Assembly: GCF_046536515.1 (NCBI RefSeq)
Contig: NZ_JAWDMQ010000026.1
Location: forward strand, 1 to 20,238
Origin: Caldisphaera sp046536515
GTDB taxonomy: Archaea; Thermoproteota; Thermoprotei_A; Sulfolobales; Acidilobaceae
DNA length: 20,238 nt
Direction: 5' to 3'
The notes below the pieces were generated by a model. The model searched no databases. It was not told where the DNA came from and saw nothing but the letters and a program-made list of their open reading frames with translations. Shown in pieces: positions 1 through 7,328 of this stretch. Position 1 is the first letter of the stretch. Every line of letters begins with the position of its first letter. Position numbers and translations under genes: made by a program.

Positions 1-121
1 CGTTGGGGTCGAAGGAGTCCCATGACCCACCTACCACAAGTGGGTGGTTGAGGGCTAAGTCCCTACACTTGATCATGATTGAAGATAAAATGATTGAAAT
101 GAAAGTGTAGGAACAAACGGT
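1..121 (+). repeat. Left arm of 121-bp terminal inverted repeat
   Basis: This stretch is the reverse complement of 20113-20233. Position n pairs with 20234-n, and the only mismatch is at 112. It is more GC-rich than the genes beside it and contains three nested hairpins: ACCCAC/GTGGGT (24-44), AGGG/CCCT around 52-63, and CCTACACTT/AAGTGTAGG (62-110). Strings of hairpins like this are typical of IS200/IS605-type element ends and their guide-RNA regions, but no transposase is present, so the family is inference. Both copies abut the window edges, which suggests an assembly bounded by a multicopy repeat. Confidence 0.85.
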
Positions 122-188
122 TAGAGGCATACTTCATATTTATTTTCAGTTATACGTACCTCATCAATAACTATCATTTATTTTTAAT

Positions 189-210
189 AAATTTTTAAAT
201 TTAAAAATTT
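189..210. terminator. AT-only 22-bp palindrome downstream of the phosphoribosyltransferase gene
   Basis: AAATTTTTAAA is followed directly by its reverse complement. The palindrome lies about 30 bp beyond the stop of the minus-strand gene ending at 238 and gives T-runs in the transcript. Archaeal termination depends on T-tracts, so this is a plausible terminator, though palindromes are easy to form in such AT-rich DNA. The rest of 122-237 shows nothing else convincing. Confidence 0.3.
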
Positions 211-237
211 ACTTATTCCTAAAAGAGGTGATGCCTG

Positions 238-981
238 TCATACTTTTGTCATAGATTTGTATTCTTTTTCAAATTCTTTCTTTTCCCATGGAAAAACTAC
301 CCATTTATCTACTTCTTCAGCATAAAAATCTGGCACAAGTCTAGTCCAGGGCTTCATATATAACGTTGCAGTCTTTATTTCCATAGGCATGTAGAGCGAA
401 ATAGCTTGTATCGCAAACTCTAACGTTAAGCCCGAATCGCTTACATCGTCTACCAACAAGACTTTTTTATCTTTTATAGGCAATGTAACAGGTTGTCTCA
501 TATATGGTCTTTCTCCTTTTTGGCCGGCCGCTATGTATAGCTTTATTTCCATAGAACCAATGTCATCAATACCTAATCTATCTGCTAGCAACCTTCCTGG
601 AATTACTCCGCCCCTTAGAACAGATATTATTACATCAGGTCTATATCCCGATTTTAGTATTTTTTCTCCTATTATATCAATACCTTTTTCTATATCTTCC
701 CATGATAATAGTAGGACTTCTATTCCTCCATGGTTAACTGGCAAAATATAAATTTCATTAGCCTCTTCTTCATCTTCCTTTATCCTATAATCAACCCCGT
801 CTACAAATACAACAAAGCCTGGTTTAGGATTCCCGTCATGATCGATAGCTATTGATAAGTCTGGGTACTCGTTTACTAATTTTTTTAAGGCATCTTTCCA
901 AGAATTCGCATTTATCTCAATAGCTTCACTACCATTGGCCCTATATTTTAAAGCGGCTAGAAGTTTAATTTTTATGTTCAA
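238..981 (-). CDS. MoaD/Urm1-like ubiquitin-fold domain fused to purine-type phosphoribosyltransferase
   Basis: The protein has 247 residues. Residues 1-86 look like a MoaD/ThiS/Urm1 beta-grasp protein and end in the family's diagnostic tail, ILPVNHGG (79-86), where a free protein would normally stop. Translation instead continues into a type I phosphoribosyltransferase resembling archaeal xanthine/guanine (Gpt-like) enzymes: SWEDIEKG at 93-100, a pyrophosphate loop VLRGGVIPG at 121-129, and the PRPP loop VLLVDDVSDSG at 174-184. The second half should join a purine base to PRPP in salvage. The first half would carry sulfur or be conjugated if its GlyGly were freed. The start is TTG at 981 with GGGAG eight bases upstream. 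The gene lies 15 bp after eS17, so they are probably cotranscribed. The junction has no in-frame ATG, GTG or TTG for a separate second gene. Domain calls are firm; exact substrates are not. Confidence 0.85.
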   Translation of the reverse strand: MNIKIKLLAALKYRANGSEAIEINANSWKDALKKLVNEYPDLSIAIDHDGNPKPGFVVFVDGVDYRIKEDEEEANEIYILPVNHGGIEVLLLSWEDIEKGIDIIGEKILKSGYRPDVIISVLRGGVIPGRLLADRLGIDDIGSMEIKLYIAAGQKGERPYMRQPVTLPIKDKKVLLVDDVSDSGLTLEFAIQAISLYMPMEIKTATLYMKPWTRLVPDFYAEEVDKWVVFPWEKKEFEKEYKSMTKV

Positions 982-996
982 AGTATTTCTCCCAGC

Positions 997-1233
997 TCAT
1001 TGTTGTTGAGCGGTACTTGTGTTTTCTTCCATAATCTTTTGTTTCTTCTTACTTAGCTTTACTAAACTTGTTATATAACCTGCTACCTGGTTCCTTAACC
1101 TTTTCGATTTATAAGAAGTAATCTTTCCTACAACTTGTTTATTCATATTAAAGTCTTCTGTAAACAGATCCGGATGATCTCTTAACAGTTCTCTTGCAAG
1201 ACGTTTTATCATTAGAGTTCTTACCTTGCCCAA
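997..1233 (-). CDS. rps17e: 30S ribosomal protein eS17 (S17e)
   Basis: This is a small basic protein of the archaeal/eukaryotic 40S/30S subunit. Family hallmarks are the N-terminal MGKVRTLMIKRLARELL and the central SKRLRNQVAGYITSLVKL. A Lys/Gln-rich tail follows. The frame stays open to a GTG at 1242, but a TTG at 1233 yields the canonical MGKVRT start and has AGGTGA five to six bases upstream, so TTG is preferred (78 aa). The stop lies 15 bp before the Ubl-phosphoribosyltransferase fusion on the same strand, suggesting a two-gene transcript. A GC-rich palindromic element sits about 50 bp upstream. Confidence 0.92.
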   Translation of the reverse strand: MGKVRTLMIKRLARELLRDHPDLFTEDFNMNKQVVGKITSYKSKRLRNQVAGYITSLVKLSKKKQKIMEENTSTAQQQ

Positions 1234-1286
1234 GCATTTCACCTAATTTATTCGTTAGTTCTGGAGAATTTAAAGCTGATTTTGAG

Positions 1287-1327
1287 AACAACAAACCTCG
1301 CCCCTTCTAGGGCGGGGAGGAGGTCAG
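1287..1327 (-). mobile_element. GC-rich palindromic element (solo IS605-like end), left copy
   Basis: Read on the minus strand, the 41 bp begin CTGACCTCCTCCCCGCCCT and end GCGAGGTTTGTTGTT. They match 16018-16056 on the plus strand except for two extra bases near the loop. The core folds into a strong GC hairpin that stands out in a roughly 30% GC background. Similar GC-rich palindromes mark the ends of archaeal IS200/IS605 and TnpB elements, and solo copies behave as small non-autonomous elements. No coding capacity is present. It sits upstream of eS17 and could affect its transcription. Confidence 0.6.
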
Positions 1328-1370
1328 TTTAAAATTTATTGAGTTTGTTAGATTTGAAATATTAGGTATG

Positions 1371-1718
1371 TTATATACCTAATAGCTTTGCTATGTCATA
1401 AATTACTGTAGGTTTCCAATAAACCTTTTGCAAAGATTTTAATATTCCGAGAATCCATACAATTAATAATCCAAGATCAATGAGAATTGATATAATTGTT
1501 CCTAGGATGGGTATAAAATGTAATCCAAAAGAGATAACGTCAGCCACAATAATTATTACAAAAAACGAGATAGATAAATAAGACCAATATTTAGCAAATT
1601 TGTAATTGGGTTTAAGAATTAGTGCAAGAATTCCGCCTATTAAGGGAATAAGCCAAGCTATGAAAGCCCACAATTTTTCATCATCACTAATAACATAACT
1701 TTCTGTAGATGAACTCAT
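1371..1718 (-). CDS. DUF4870-like small membrane protein
   Basis: The protein has 115 residues and about three membrane segments (roughly 17-36, 44-65 and 68-95) after a short acidic N-terminus. The pattern EKLWAFIAWLIPLIGGILAL, then KFAKYWSYLSISFF, then a Gly-rich hydrophobic pair ending WILGILKSLQKVYWKP, matches the DUF4870 (Tic20-related) family of small membrane proteins of unknown function. Start ATG at 1718 has GGTGA five bases upstream. It stands alone, with its promoter probably in the AT-rich TATATA stretch near 1751-1763. Family membership is by recognition of the pattern; no function is claimed. Confidence 0.75.
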   Translation of the reverse strand: MSSSTESYVISDDEKLWAFIAWLIPLIGGILALILKPNYKFAKYWSYLSISFFVIIIVADVISFGLHFIPILGTIISILIDLGLLIVWILGILKSLQKVYWKPTVIYDIAKLLGI

Positions 1719-1914
1719 TTTTTCACCAATTATTAATTATATAAGCGGGTATATAAATACACTAGAAAACACATAAAATAAAATTTTTATAATATTATAT
1801 TATAATTAAATTTTATAAATTAATAATTTTCCAAGTTATACTTTAAAAAACTAGCTTTTATATAGGGAAGGCTAATATTAAGTATTTAATATTTTAAAAT
1901 AATTGAGCAAAATC

Positions 1915-1938
1915 ATTGTTAACCGGGGGGTTAACAAT
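1915..1938. repeat. Perfect 10-bp inverted repeat with GGGG loop
   Basis: ATTGTTAACC (1915-1924), GGGG, then GGTTAACAAT (1929-1938). It lies in a 440-bp gene-free AT-rich region, 44 bp upstream of the candidate C/D-box sRNA. It could be an operator for a dimeric regulator or an RNA hairpin. It is not followed by a T-run typical of an archaeal terminator. Confidence 0.6.
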
Positions 1939-1982
1939 TAATATTAGTAAAACTTTTTACAACTATTTTTCAATATATTAAA

Positions 1983-2039
1983 TGCCCAGTGAAGAATGGT
2001 ATTACCACTGATATTGATGATAAGGCTGAACTGAGGGTA
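1983..2039 (+). ncRNA. Candidate C/D-box sRNA, guide for 16S rRNA 530 loop
   Basis: Elements appear in the right order. Terminal stem TGCCC (1983-1987) pairs with GGGTA (2035-2039). Box C is GTGAAGA (1989-1995, one change from RTGATGA). A 12-nt guide (1996-2007) precedes D' CTGA (2008-2011). After a 3-nt spacer comes C' TGATGA (2015-2020), a 10-nt second guide (2021-2030) and D CTGA (2031-2034). The first guide contains TGGTATTACC, complementary to GGTAATACCA, the crenarchaeal sequence just after the universal 515F site in 16S rRNA. By the D-box-plus-five rule it would direct 2'-O-methylation of the A at E. coli position 532. The second target was not identified. A 22-codon GTG-TAA frame overlaps but is probably incidental. 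Confidence 0.65.
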
Positions 2040-2095
2040 AAACTTAAAGAGTATTAATAAATTTAAATATGTAATTTTAAATATTTTTATAATTT

Positions 2096-2106
2096 AGTAT
2101 AAATAC
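2096..2106 (+). promoter_or_regulatory. TATA-like promoter for the geranylgeranyl reductase gene
   Basis: AGTATAAATAC lies about 58 bp before the TTG start at 2159, predicting a transcript start near 2128 and a short leader carrying the GGGGA ribosome site at 2147-2151. This is the best TATA match in the region. The rest of 1719-2158, apart from the hairpin and the sRNA, is plain AT-rich DNA. Confidence 0.4.
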
Positions 2107-2158
2107 TTAGATTTTTCTTTTTAAACTTTACACAATAAATTAAAGTCGGGGAATTAGT

Positions 2159-3526
2159 TTGACAAAGAGCTATAAGTTCGATGTAGTGATAGTAGGCTTA
2201 GGTCCAGCAGGGTCTACATTAGCTTATTTTTTAAGAAAAAGTGGCTTGAATATTGCAGGAATTGATATGGTTGATGAAGATGGCCTTTGGGGAAAACCAT
2301 GCGGAGATGCTATAGGAAAACATCATTTTGATGAAACAGGGCTTCCTTATCCTGAGGGGAAGGAGTTAAGTCAAAAGGTTGATGGTATAGATGTAATAAG
2401 CCCTAAAAAAGATATTGTTCTAAGAGTTAATGGAGAAGGTTTTGTAATAAATAGAAACCAGTATGGGAGAAAACTTGTAAAAGAAGCAGAAAAATCTGGT
2501 ATTTCGATATTTTTGAAGACAAGAGTTACCAACCCAAAAATACAAGAAAACAAGTTAGTTGGAGTCAATGCAATAATGCCTAATGGGGAAAGCGCAGTTT
2601 TTGAGGGAAATATAATTGTGGATGCGACAGGTAATGGAGGGCTTTTAAGAAGGCTTCTACCAAAAGAATGGCCTCCAAACGAGCCATTAAACCCATTAGA
2701 CACAAACATAGCATATAGAGAAATAAGGATACTAAATTATGAGATAGAAGAGCCCAGCTATTTGAAAATTTATTTGGACCAGGAGATTTCTCCAGGGGGT
2801 TATTGGTGGTACTTCCCTGAAGGCAAGGATAAAGCAAATATTGGTCTAGGAGTTCAAGGAGGTATGAATTATCCTGCTCCTAATACTATATTTAAAAACA
2901 GGCTTGAACAAATTGATTTGGTTAAAAACTATACAGACATTATTAATGCTTCTGGATCAAAAGTTCCTACAAGAAGGCCTGCAAACACCTTGGTATGGAA
3001 CAATTTTATTGGAATAGGGGATAACGGCTATACTGTAAATCCAGTTCATGGAGGAGGTATGGGATACGCCTTCGTTTCTTCATATTACACTTCTCAAACT
3101 ATTATTGAAGCATTTCAAAACAAAGACTTTTCAGCTAAAAGCCTCTGGGGAGCAAACCTCAAATATATGAAATCTATAGGAAAAAGGCAGGCAGCACTTG
3201 ATATATTTAGAATATTTTTACAGAGGTTATCAAATGATGATATAGAGTATGGATTAAAACATGGAATAATGAAGGCCGAAGATGCTTATGAAACGAGTGT
3301 AACTGGTGAATTGAGTGCTAATATGGGGGTTTTAGAAAAGGCTACGTTAGCATTAAAAATGCTCGGTAGACCATCACTTTTATCAAAGCTTGTTGTGGTG
3401 GCAGATTACATGAAAAAAGCTCAAAAAGCTTACGATATTTATCCGCAAAGTCCTCTAGAATTAAACGATTGGATATTATACGTAACGTCTTTATATAAAG
3501 ATTATAAAACAAAAATAGGGATTTAA
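2159..3526 (+). CDS. Geranylgeranyl reductase family FAD-dependent oxidoreductase
   Basis: This 455-residue flavoprotein of the archaeal geranylgeranyl reductase family saturates the isoprenoid chains of archaeal lipids or the side chains of quinones. Visible features are the N-terminal FAD dinucleotide motif VGLGPAGS (12-19), the KPCGD motif with Cys48 seen in the Sulfolobus enzyme, DATG (155-158), the substrate-side SPGGYWWYFP (211-220, family pattern PxxYxWxFP), and the second FAD motif GIGDNGYTVNPVHGGGM (285-301). Length agrees with the Sulfolobus acidocaldarius homologue. Start is TTG at 2159 with GGGGA upstream. It ends in a 4-bp tail-to-tail overlap with a UbiA-type prenyltransferase. 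Whether lipids or quinones are the true substrate cannot be told from sequence. Confidence 0.9.
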   Translation: MTKSYKFDVVIVGLGPAGSTLAYFLRKSGLNIAGIDMVDEDGLWGKPCGDAIGKHHFDETGLPYPEGKELSQKVDGIDVISPKKDIVLRVNGEGFVINRNQYGRKLVKEAEKSGISIFLKTRVTNPKIQENKLVGVNAIMPNGESAVFEGNIIVDATGNGGLLRRLLPKEWPPNEPLNPLDTNIAYREIRILNYEIEEPSYLKIYLDQEISPGGYWWYFPEGKDKANIGLGVQGGMNYPAPNTIFKNRLEQIDLVKNYTDIINASGSKVPTRRPANTLVWNNFIGIGDNGYTVNPVHGGGMGYAFVSSYYTSQTIIEAFQNKDFSAKSLWGANLKYMKSIGKRQAALDIFRIFLQRLSNDDIEYGLKHGIMKAEDAYETSVTGELSANMGVLEKATLALKMLGRPSLLSKLVVVADYMKKAQKAYDIYPQSPLELNDWILYVTSLYKDYKTKIGI

Positions 3527-4422
3527 ATTTTTATTATATATGAAATTATTAATGAAATTATTAGTAAAATTCCGAAGTTCAGCACCAGTTTGGCGCTCAT
3601 TACATCAAGAAAATCAAACTTATCTTTAAGCGCTGTTAAAATTATTTTAATTGACTGAGGTAAAGTTAACAATTCTAAAACAGAATAAATAGGTAATATT
3701 TTGAATATGAGCAGAAACCCTAAAACAACGTAAGCGAAAATTATTAAATATATGTAAAGATATTTTGATTTTTCATATTTTAATAATATGGGCAGTGTCT
3801 TTATTTTAGATAGGCTATCCCTTTTTATATCCCTTATATTATTTGCCATTAGTACATCATCTATTAGAATTGATATAGGGAGGCCTATTAAGATCCCAAT
3901 AATAGAGATTTTACCTGTACATAAATAAAACCCTGCTAAACACAAGATCAACATGGATATTATAACTGAAAAATCTCCTAACGCTTTATATTTTAAATAT
4001 AATGGAGGAGCGCTGTACTCTATGCCTATTAAAAATCCTATAAAACCTAAGAGAAAGGCTAAAGGTCTTCCAAGAATTGCTATAATTACTCCTATAAAAA
4101 TTGCTATTCCACCAAGAATTAATGCTATATTCTTTACTTCTTCCGGTTTTAATTTAGTGTGTAAGACTAGATGAAACCTCTTTTCTTGCATATTATTTAA
4201 CATGTCAATCTTTTTTATGTAATCATAATAATCATTTATAATGTTTGTCATCATATGAAGGAATAGTTCTCCTATAGCACCTAATACTATAAGAAAGATA
4301 ATGTTAATATTAAGACTTTTAAAATAAATCATTCCAAAAAAGATACCTATTAAATATGTAGCAATAAACATTGGGAGGGACCAAGGCCTGGAACCTGCAA
4401 ATATATCCTTAATTCTCACCAT
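3523..4422 (-). CDS. UbiA-superfamily prenyltransferase, MenA-like
   Basis: This is a multi-pass membrane prenyltransferase of about 299 residues. Numbered from an upstream GTG at 4431, it has the opening RPWSLP (15-20), the first Asp-rich motif NDYYDYIKKID (66-76), the loop YSAPPLYLKYKALGDFS (139-155) and the second Asp motif NNIRDIKRD (197-205). These fit MenA-type enzymes that prenylate a quinone ring. The RPIPSG signature after the first motif in DGGGP synthases of ether-lipid synthesis is absent, so a quinone role is favoured. Start is placed at ATG 4422, with GTGG a few bases upstream; GTG 4431 remains possible. It is convergent with the geranylgeranyl reductase gene, overlapping 4 bp. 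Confidence 0.85.
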   Translation of the reverse strand: MVRIKDIFAGSRPWSLPMFIATYLIGIFFGMIYFKSLNINIIFLIVLGAIGELFLHMMTNIINDYYDYIKKIDMLNNMQEKRFHLVLHTKLKPEEVKNIALILGGIAIFIGVIIAILGRPLAFLLGFIGFLIGIEYSAPPLYLKYKALGDFSVIISMLILCLAGFYLCTGKISIIGILIGLPISILIDDVLMANNIRDIKRDSLSKIKTLPILLKYEKSKYLYIYLIIFAYVVLGFLLIFKILPIYSVLELLTLPQSIKIILTALKDKFDFLDVMSAKLVLNFGILLIISLIISYIIKI

Positions 4423-4532
4423 TTTAACCACTTACCAGTGATCAATTCTTTTATTGTATGAAATCCTTATAAATTTAATTTTGCAAACCTTTATTTTCTT
4501 CAAAAATATAAAGAAATTGGTGGTAACCAATT

Positions 4533-5954
4533 GTGTTGCGTTTACAGAACACATATGGGAAAAGAATTGAGATATTCAATCCATGGAATGAGTTCTTAGT
4601 AAATATGTACGTATGCGGCCCAACAGTTTATGATTATACTCATATAGGCCATGCAAGAACCTTTGTAGTTTTTGATGCAATAAGAAGATACTTATCGTTA
4701 AAGGGATATAATGTAACTTACGTGCAAAACATTACAGATATAGATGATAAGATAATTAATAGAGCTAAGGAGACAAACTCTGACTGGAAAGATATTGCAA
4801 ATATTTATTCAAAAGATTATTTAGATAACCTAAATAGACTTAATATAAAAATAGATTTGCATCCCAGGGTTACTCATCATATATCTGAAATAATAGATTT
4901 TATACAAGGATTAATAGATAAAGGGTATGCATATGTAGCTCAAAGTGGTAGTGTTTACTTCAGCGTAGATAAATATCCAAACTATGGAAGGCTGAGCAAT
5001 AATTTTAATAAAGCTTATTGGAATCAAGGTGAAGGAATAGTTTCTGAAAAGAAAAATCCTTATGACTTTGCTTTATGGAAATCATATAAAGAAGGGGAAC
5101 CTTATTGGGATAGCCCTTGGGGTAAAGGAAGGCCAGGATGGCATATAGAATGCAGTGTTATGAGTTCTAGGTATTTAGGGAATAAAATAGATATACACGG
5201 AGGCGGGTCTGATTTAATTTTCCCTCATCATGAAAATGAAATAGCGCAAAGCGAATCTTATTTTGGCACGTCTCCATGGGTCAAATATTGGCTTCACACA
5301 AGTATGTTAACAATAAAGGGAGAAAAGATGAGCAAAAGCATTGGTAACATAATATCGCTCAACGATGCTATATCAACATGGGGAAACAATATATTAAGAC
5401 TTTGGCTTTTGAGCTCCCATTATAGGGCAATAATAGAATATTCTGAGCAAAGCCTAAATCAAGCAAAGAGGCTTTTTGAGAGATTAAATACGATTTCGCA
5501 AGATGTTGTAAAGAGGCTGAAAAAAGAAGACTATACAATCTATATGAGAAATGAAGATATTGAAAGCTTTAGTAATTTAAGGGAATTGCTTTTAAAATGG
5601 TATGAATCAATGGATAACGATTTTAACATGAGCGAAGCAATTAGATATGTTTGGGATTTAACAGACATTTATTATAAAAAAATTCAAAATTCAGAGTCTT
5701 ATGCATTGATATCCTTTACTTATAAGGTCTTGCAAGAAATGAACAAAGTTTATGGAGTTTTAGATGATGTATTATCAAAGGAGTTTTATGTTGAAAAAAA
5801 CTTGACTCCAGAACTCATAGACCTTATATTAGAGGTAAGGAAGCAGCTTAGAGAAAATAAAATGTATGATTTAGCGGATCAAATAAGACTTAAGCTTTCA
5901 TCGATGGGAATAAAAGTTATTGATAAAGGAAACAAATCGGATTACTTACTTTAG
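4533..5954 (+). CDS. cysS: Cysteinyl-tRNA synthetase
   Basis: This class I synthetase of 473 residues charges tRNA-Cys. The sequence shows the HIGH signature (37-40), the zinc ligands Cys28 and Cys207 with the HHENE group at 232-236, the cysteine-pocket segment MYVCGPTVYDYTHIGHAR (25-42), and the KMSKS loop GEKMSKSIGN (263-272). A helical anticodon-binding C-terminal part follows. Length is normal for the family and all key residues are intact. Start is GTG at 4533 with GGTGG about ten bases upstream. It is a single gene on its strand, with AT-rich flanks at both ends. Confidence 0.97.
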   Translation: MLRLQNTYGKRIEIFNPWNEFLVNMYVCGPTVYDYTHIGHARTFVVFDAIRRYLSLKGYNVTYVQNITDIDDKIINRAKETNSDWKDIANIYSKDYLDNLNRLNIKIDLHPRVTHHISEIIDFIQGLIDKGYAYVAQSGSVYFSVDKYPNYGRLSNNFNKAYWNQGEGIVSEKKNPYDFALWKSYKEGEPYWDSPWGKGRPGWHIECSVMSSRYLGNKIDIHGGGSDLIFPHHENEIAQSESYFGTSPWVKYWLHTSMLTIKGEKMSKSIGNIISLNDAISTWGNNILRLWLLSSHYRAIIEYSEQSLNQAKRLFERLNTISQDVVKRLKKEDYTIYMRNEDIESFSNLRELLLKWYESMDNDFNMSEAIRYVWDLTDIYYKKIQNSESYALISFTYKVLQEMNKVYGVLDDVLSKEFYVEKNLTPELIDLILEVRKQLRENKMYDLADQIRLKLSSMGIKVIDKGNKSDYLL

Positions 5955-5999
5955 TTATGAAAGCCTTCTCTTTAGGATAGAGCTTGATTAATAAATTTA

Positions 6000-6341
6000 T
6001 TAAATTTCTAAATTTTTTGCAGTTTCTCTTAAATTTTTTGCAGTTTCTTCTTTAATTACTTTTATATTATTATACAGACATTCTTTAATGCATTTCTTTT
6101 TTTCAGTCACATCTTGAATAGTTGAACATCCATCATAAAGGCATTTGTTTTCTATTGAAGATTCGTCAATAAAAAGGGTTATTATATTGTCAATTTCAAC
6201 CCTTTTTATGATCTTTTCCAATCCTGACATATTTAACAGTTTATTTAAATCAGTTACGTTTATGAGCCTTTTATCTATAACGAATCCATTAAGTTCAGAA
6301 TTTAAAGAATTTATTATGTTTTCTGCTATTTCTTTATACAA
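6000..6341 (-). CDS. Unrecognised small protein with four cysteines, downstream of Hsp20
   Basis: The protein has 113 residues. A helical N-terminal half leads to four cysteines at 67, 72, 84 and 88 (C-x4-C, 11 residues, C-x3-C), with repeated CLYD/CLYN around them, which may bind a metal or form disulfides. The C-terminus ends in a tandem heptad, ETAKNLR then ETAKNLE, encoded by a 19-bp direct repeat with 21-bp period at 6009-6048. Start is TTG at 6341 with GGGGA seven bases upstream. It lies 14 bp after the Hsp20 stop on the same strand, so it probably shares that transcript. No function is assigned. Confidence 0.7.
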   Translation of the reverse strand: MYKEIAENIINSLNSELNGFVIDKRLINVTDLNKLLNMSGLEKIIKRVEIDNIITLFIDESSIENKCLYDGCSTIQDVTEKKKCIKECLYNNIKVIKEETAKNLRETAKNLEI

Positions 6342-6355
6342 AAGTTTTTCCCCAT

Positions 6356-6877
6356 TTATTCAATTTTTATTTCTTTTCCTTTAGGTTCTTCTTTCTTCTT
6401 TTTTACTTTTATTTCCAGTACACCATTTTTATATGTTGCTTTTACACTATCAGGATCAATTTTGGAAGGCATTTCTACTTCTTTAGAGTACTTTCTCATA
6501 TCTCCGGTAGCTTTTATATATATTTTGTCTTCAGTTGCATTTACTTTTATGTTTTCTTTTGCAACACCAGGCAGATCTGCAACAATCCATATCTCATCAT
6601 TATGGTCTATTATATCAACCATTGGTTCTATTTCATCGCTAACAATAGGTTTACCAAACTTACCTTTCTTTATATTACCAAATTCTTCAACTTTAGGTAT
6701 GCCATCCGGCCCGACAAAAATTCTTACCCCATAATAATATGGGTTTTCTCCTTTAGCACCTTGCTTTGCTAGATTATCAAAACTTTCTTCAAATTCTCTC
6801 ATTTCTTCCTCCATTTCTCTCATTATATCATCAAAAACATCAAATATAGATTTCTTTTTCTTTGGGTTATTACTCAT
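6356..6877 (-). CDS. hsp20: Small heat-shock protein, Hsp20/alpha-crystallin family
   Basis: This 173-residue ATP-independent chaperone holds unfolding proteins in oligomeric shells. An acidic, Met/Glu-rich N-terminal arm (16-37) is followed by a Gly/Pro linker, then the alpha-crystallin domain at about 83-160 with VDIIDHNDEIWIVADLPGV and the hallmark NGVLEIKVKK (151-160). The C-terminal tail carries an I-x-I motif (170-172) used for subunit assembly. Start ATG at 6877 has GGTGA upstream, and a TATA-like TTTAAAAG (minus strand, near 6911-6918) fits as promoter. It is followed 14 bp later by the four-cysteine small protein. Confidence 0.95.
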   Translation of the reverse strand: MSNNPKKKKSIFDVFDDIMREMEEEMREFEESFDNLAKQGAKGENPYYYGVRIFVGPDGIPKVEEFGNIKKGKFGKPIVSDEIEPMVDIIDHNDEIWIVADLPGVAKENIKVNATEDKIYIKATGDMRKYSKEVEMPSKIDPDSVKATYKNGVLEIKVKKKKEEPKGKEIKIE

Positions 6878-7027
6878 TTTCTCACCTATATAATTAAGAG
6901 TAACAAAAGCTTTTAAATTAATTTTTTAAGATTTAAAAATTTTAGATTTAATATTTATAAAATTATTGATGAGTTTAAATACATTCATTTATAATCCTGG
7001 CTAAATAAGTTATTCATGGGAGAAAAA

Positions 7028-7288
7028 ATGAGCAAACAAGAAAATTCACTAAATGTGATAGAAATAGAAGGGCTTGCAATGGACGGTCTTATAAAGAGCT
7101 TTACAATAATTCAATGCGATAAACCAAAGGAGTATAAAAAGATTCGTGCGGTAACATTTGATGGTAGGGAAATAGAGACTGCATGTATTGAGCCAGACGC
7201 TGCTAACAGATTAGCAATGGTAATGAATTTATATTTAAGGAATTGGTCAAAATATATAAACTGGGGAGATGAAGAGAAAAAAGCTTAA
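7028..7288 (+). CDS. Unrecognised conserved-looking small protein
   Basis: The protein has 86 residues from ATG 7028, which has GGGAG six bases upstream. An in-frame ATG at 7016 would add four residues but has no ribosome site unless the transcript is leaderless. The TATA-like TTTATAAT near 6989-6996 places the transcript start close to 7016, so either is possible. The sequence is mixed alpha/beta, with VIEIEGLAMDGLIKSF, a lone Cys in TIIQCDKPKEYKKIR, and RAVTFDGREIETACIEPDAA, ending in an aromatic-rich helix and a charged tail. No motif is recognised. Codon use matches its neighbours, so it is likely a real chromosomal gene divergent from Hsp20. Confidence 0.6.
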   Translation: MSKQENSLNVIEIEGLAMDGLIKSFTIIQCDKPKEYKKIRAVTFDGREIETACIEPDAANRLAMVMNLYLRNWSKYINWGDEEKKA

Positions 7289-7328
7289 TATTAAAAACTA
7301 ATTACTTTTTAAAGTTAATATTATTAAG

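Noticed and set aside
62..110. Hairpin with repeated GATTGAA as a CRISPR repeat
   Set aside because: There is only one unit at each end, in inverted orientation, with no spacers or cas genes.
120..185. Minus-strand TTGATGA followed by an 11-nt spacer and CTGA, resembling half a C/D sRNA
   Set aside because: No second CTGA, no terminal stem, and no recognised target, unlike the complete set at 1983-2039.
231..255. AGAGGTG followed by ATG on the plus strand
   Set aside because: The frame stops after seven codons and lies on the strand opposite the real gene's end.
1989..2057. 22-codon GTG-to-TAA frame (MKNGITTDIDDKAEL...)
   Set aside because: It coincides with the boxes and guides of the C/D sRNA candidate, has no ribosome site, and is too short to support as a gene.
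3523..4422. DGGGP synthase as the identity of the UbiA-family gene
   Set aside because: The motif after the first Asp cluster lacks the RPIPSG-like segment of that family, and the NDYYD-x5-D and NNIRDIKRD motifs fit MenA-type enzymes better.
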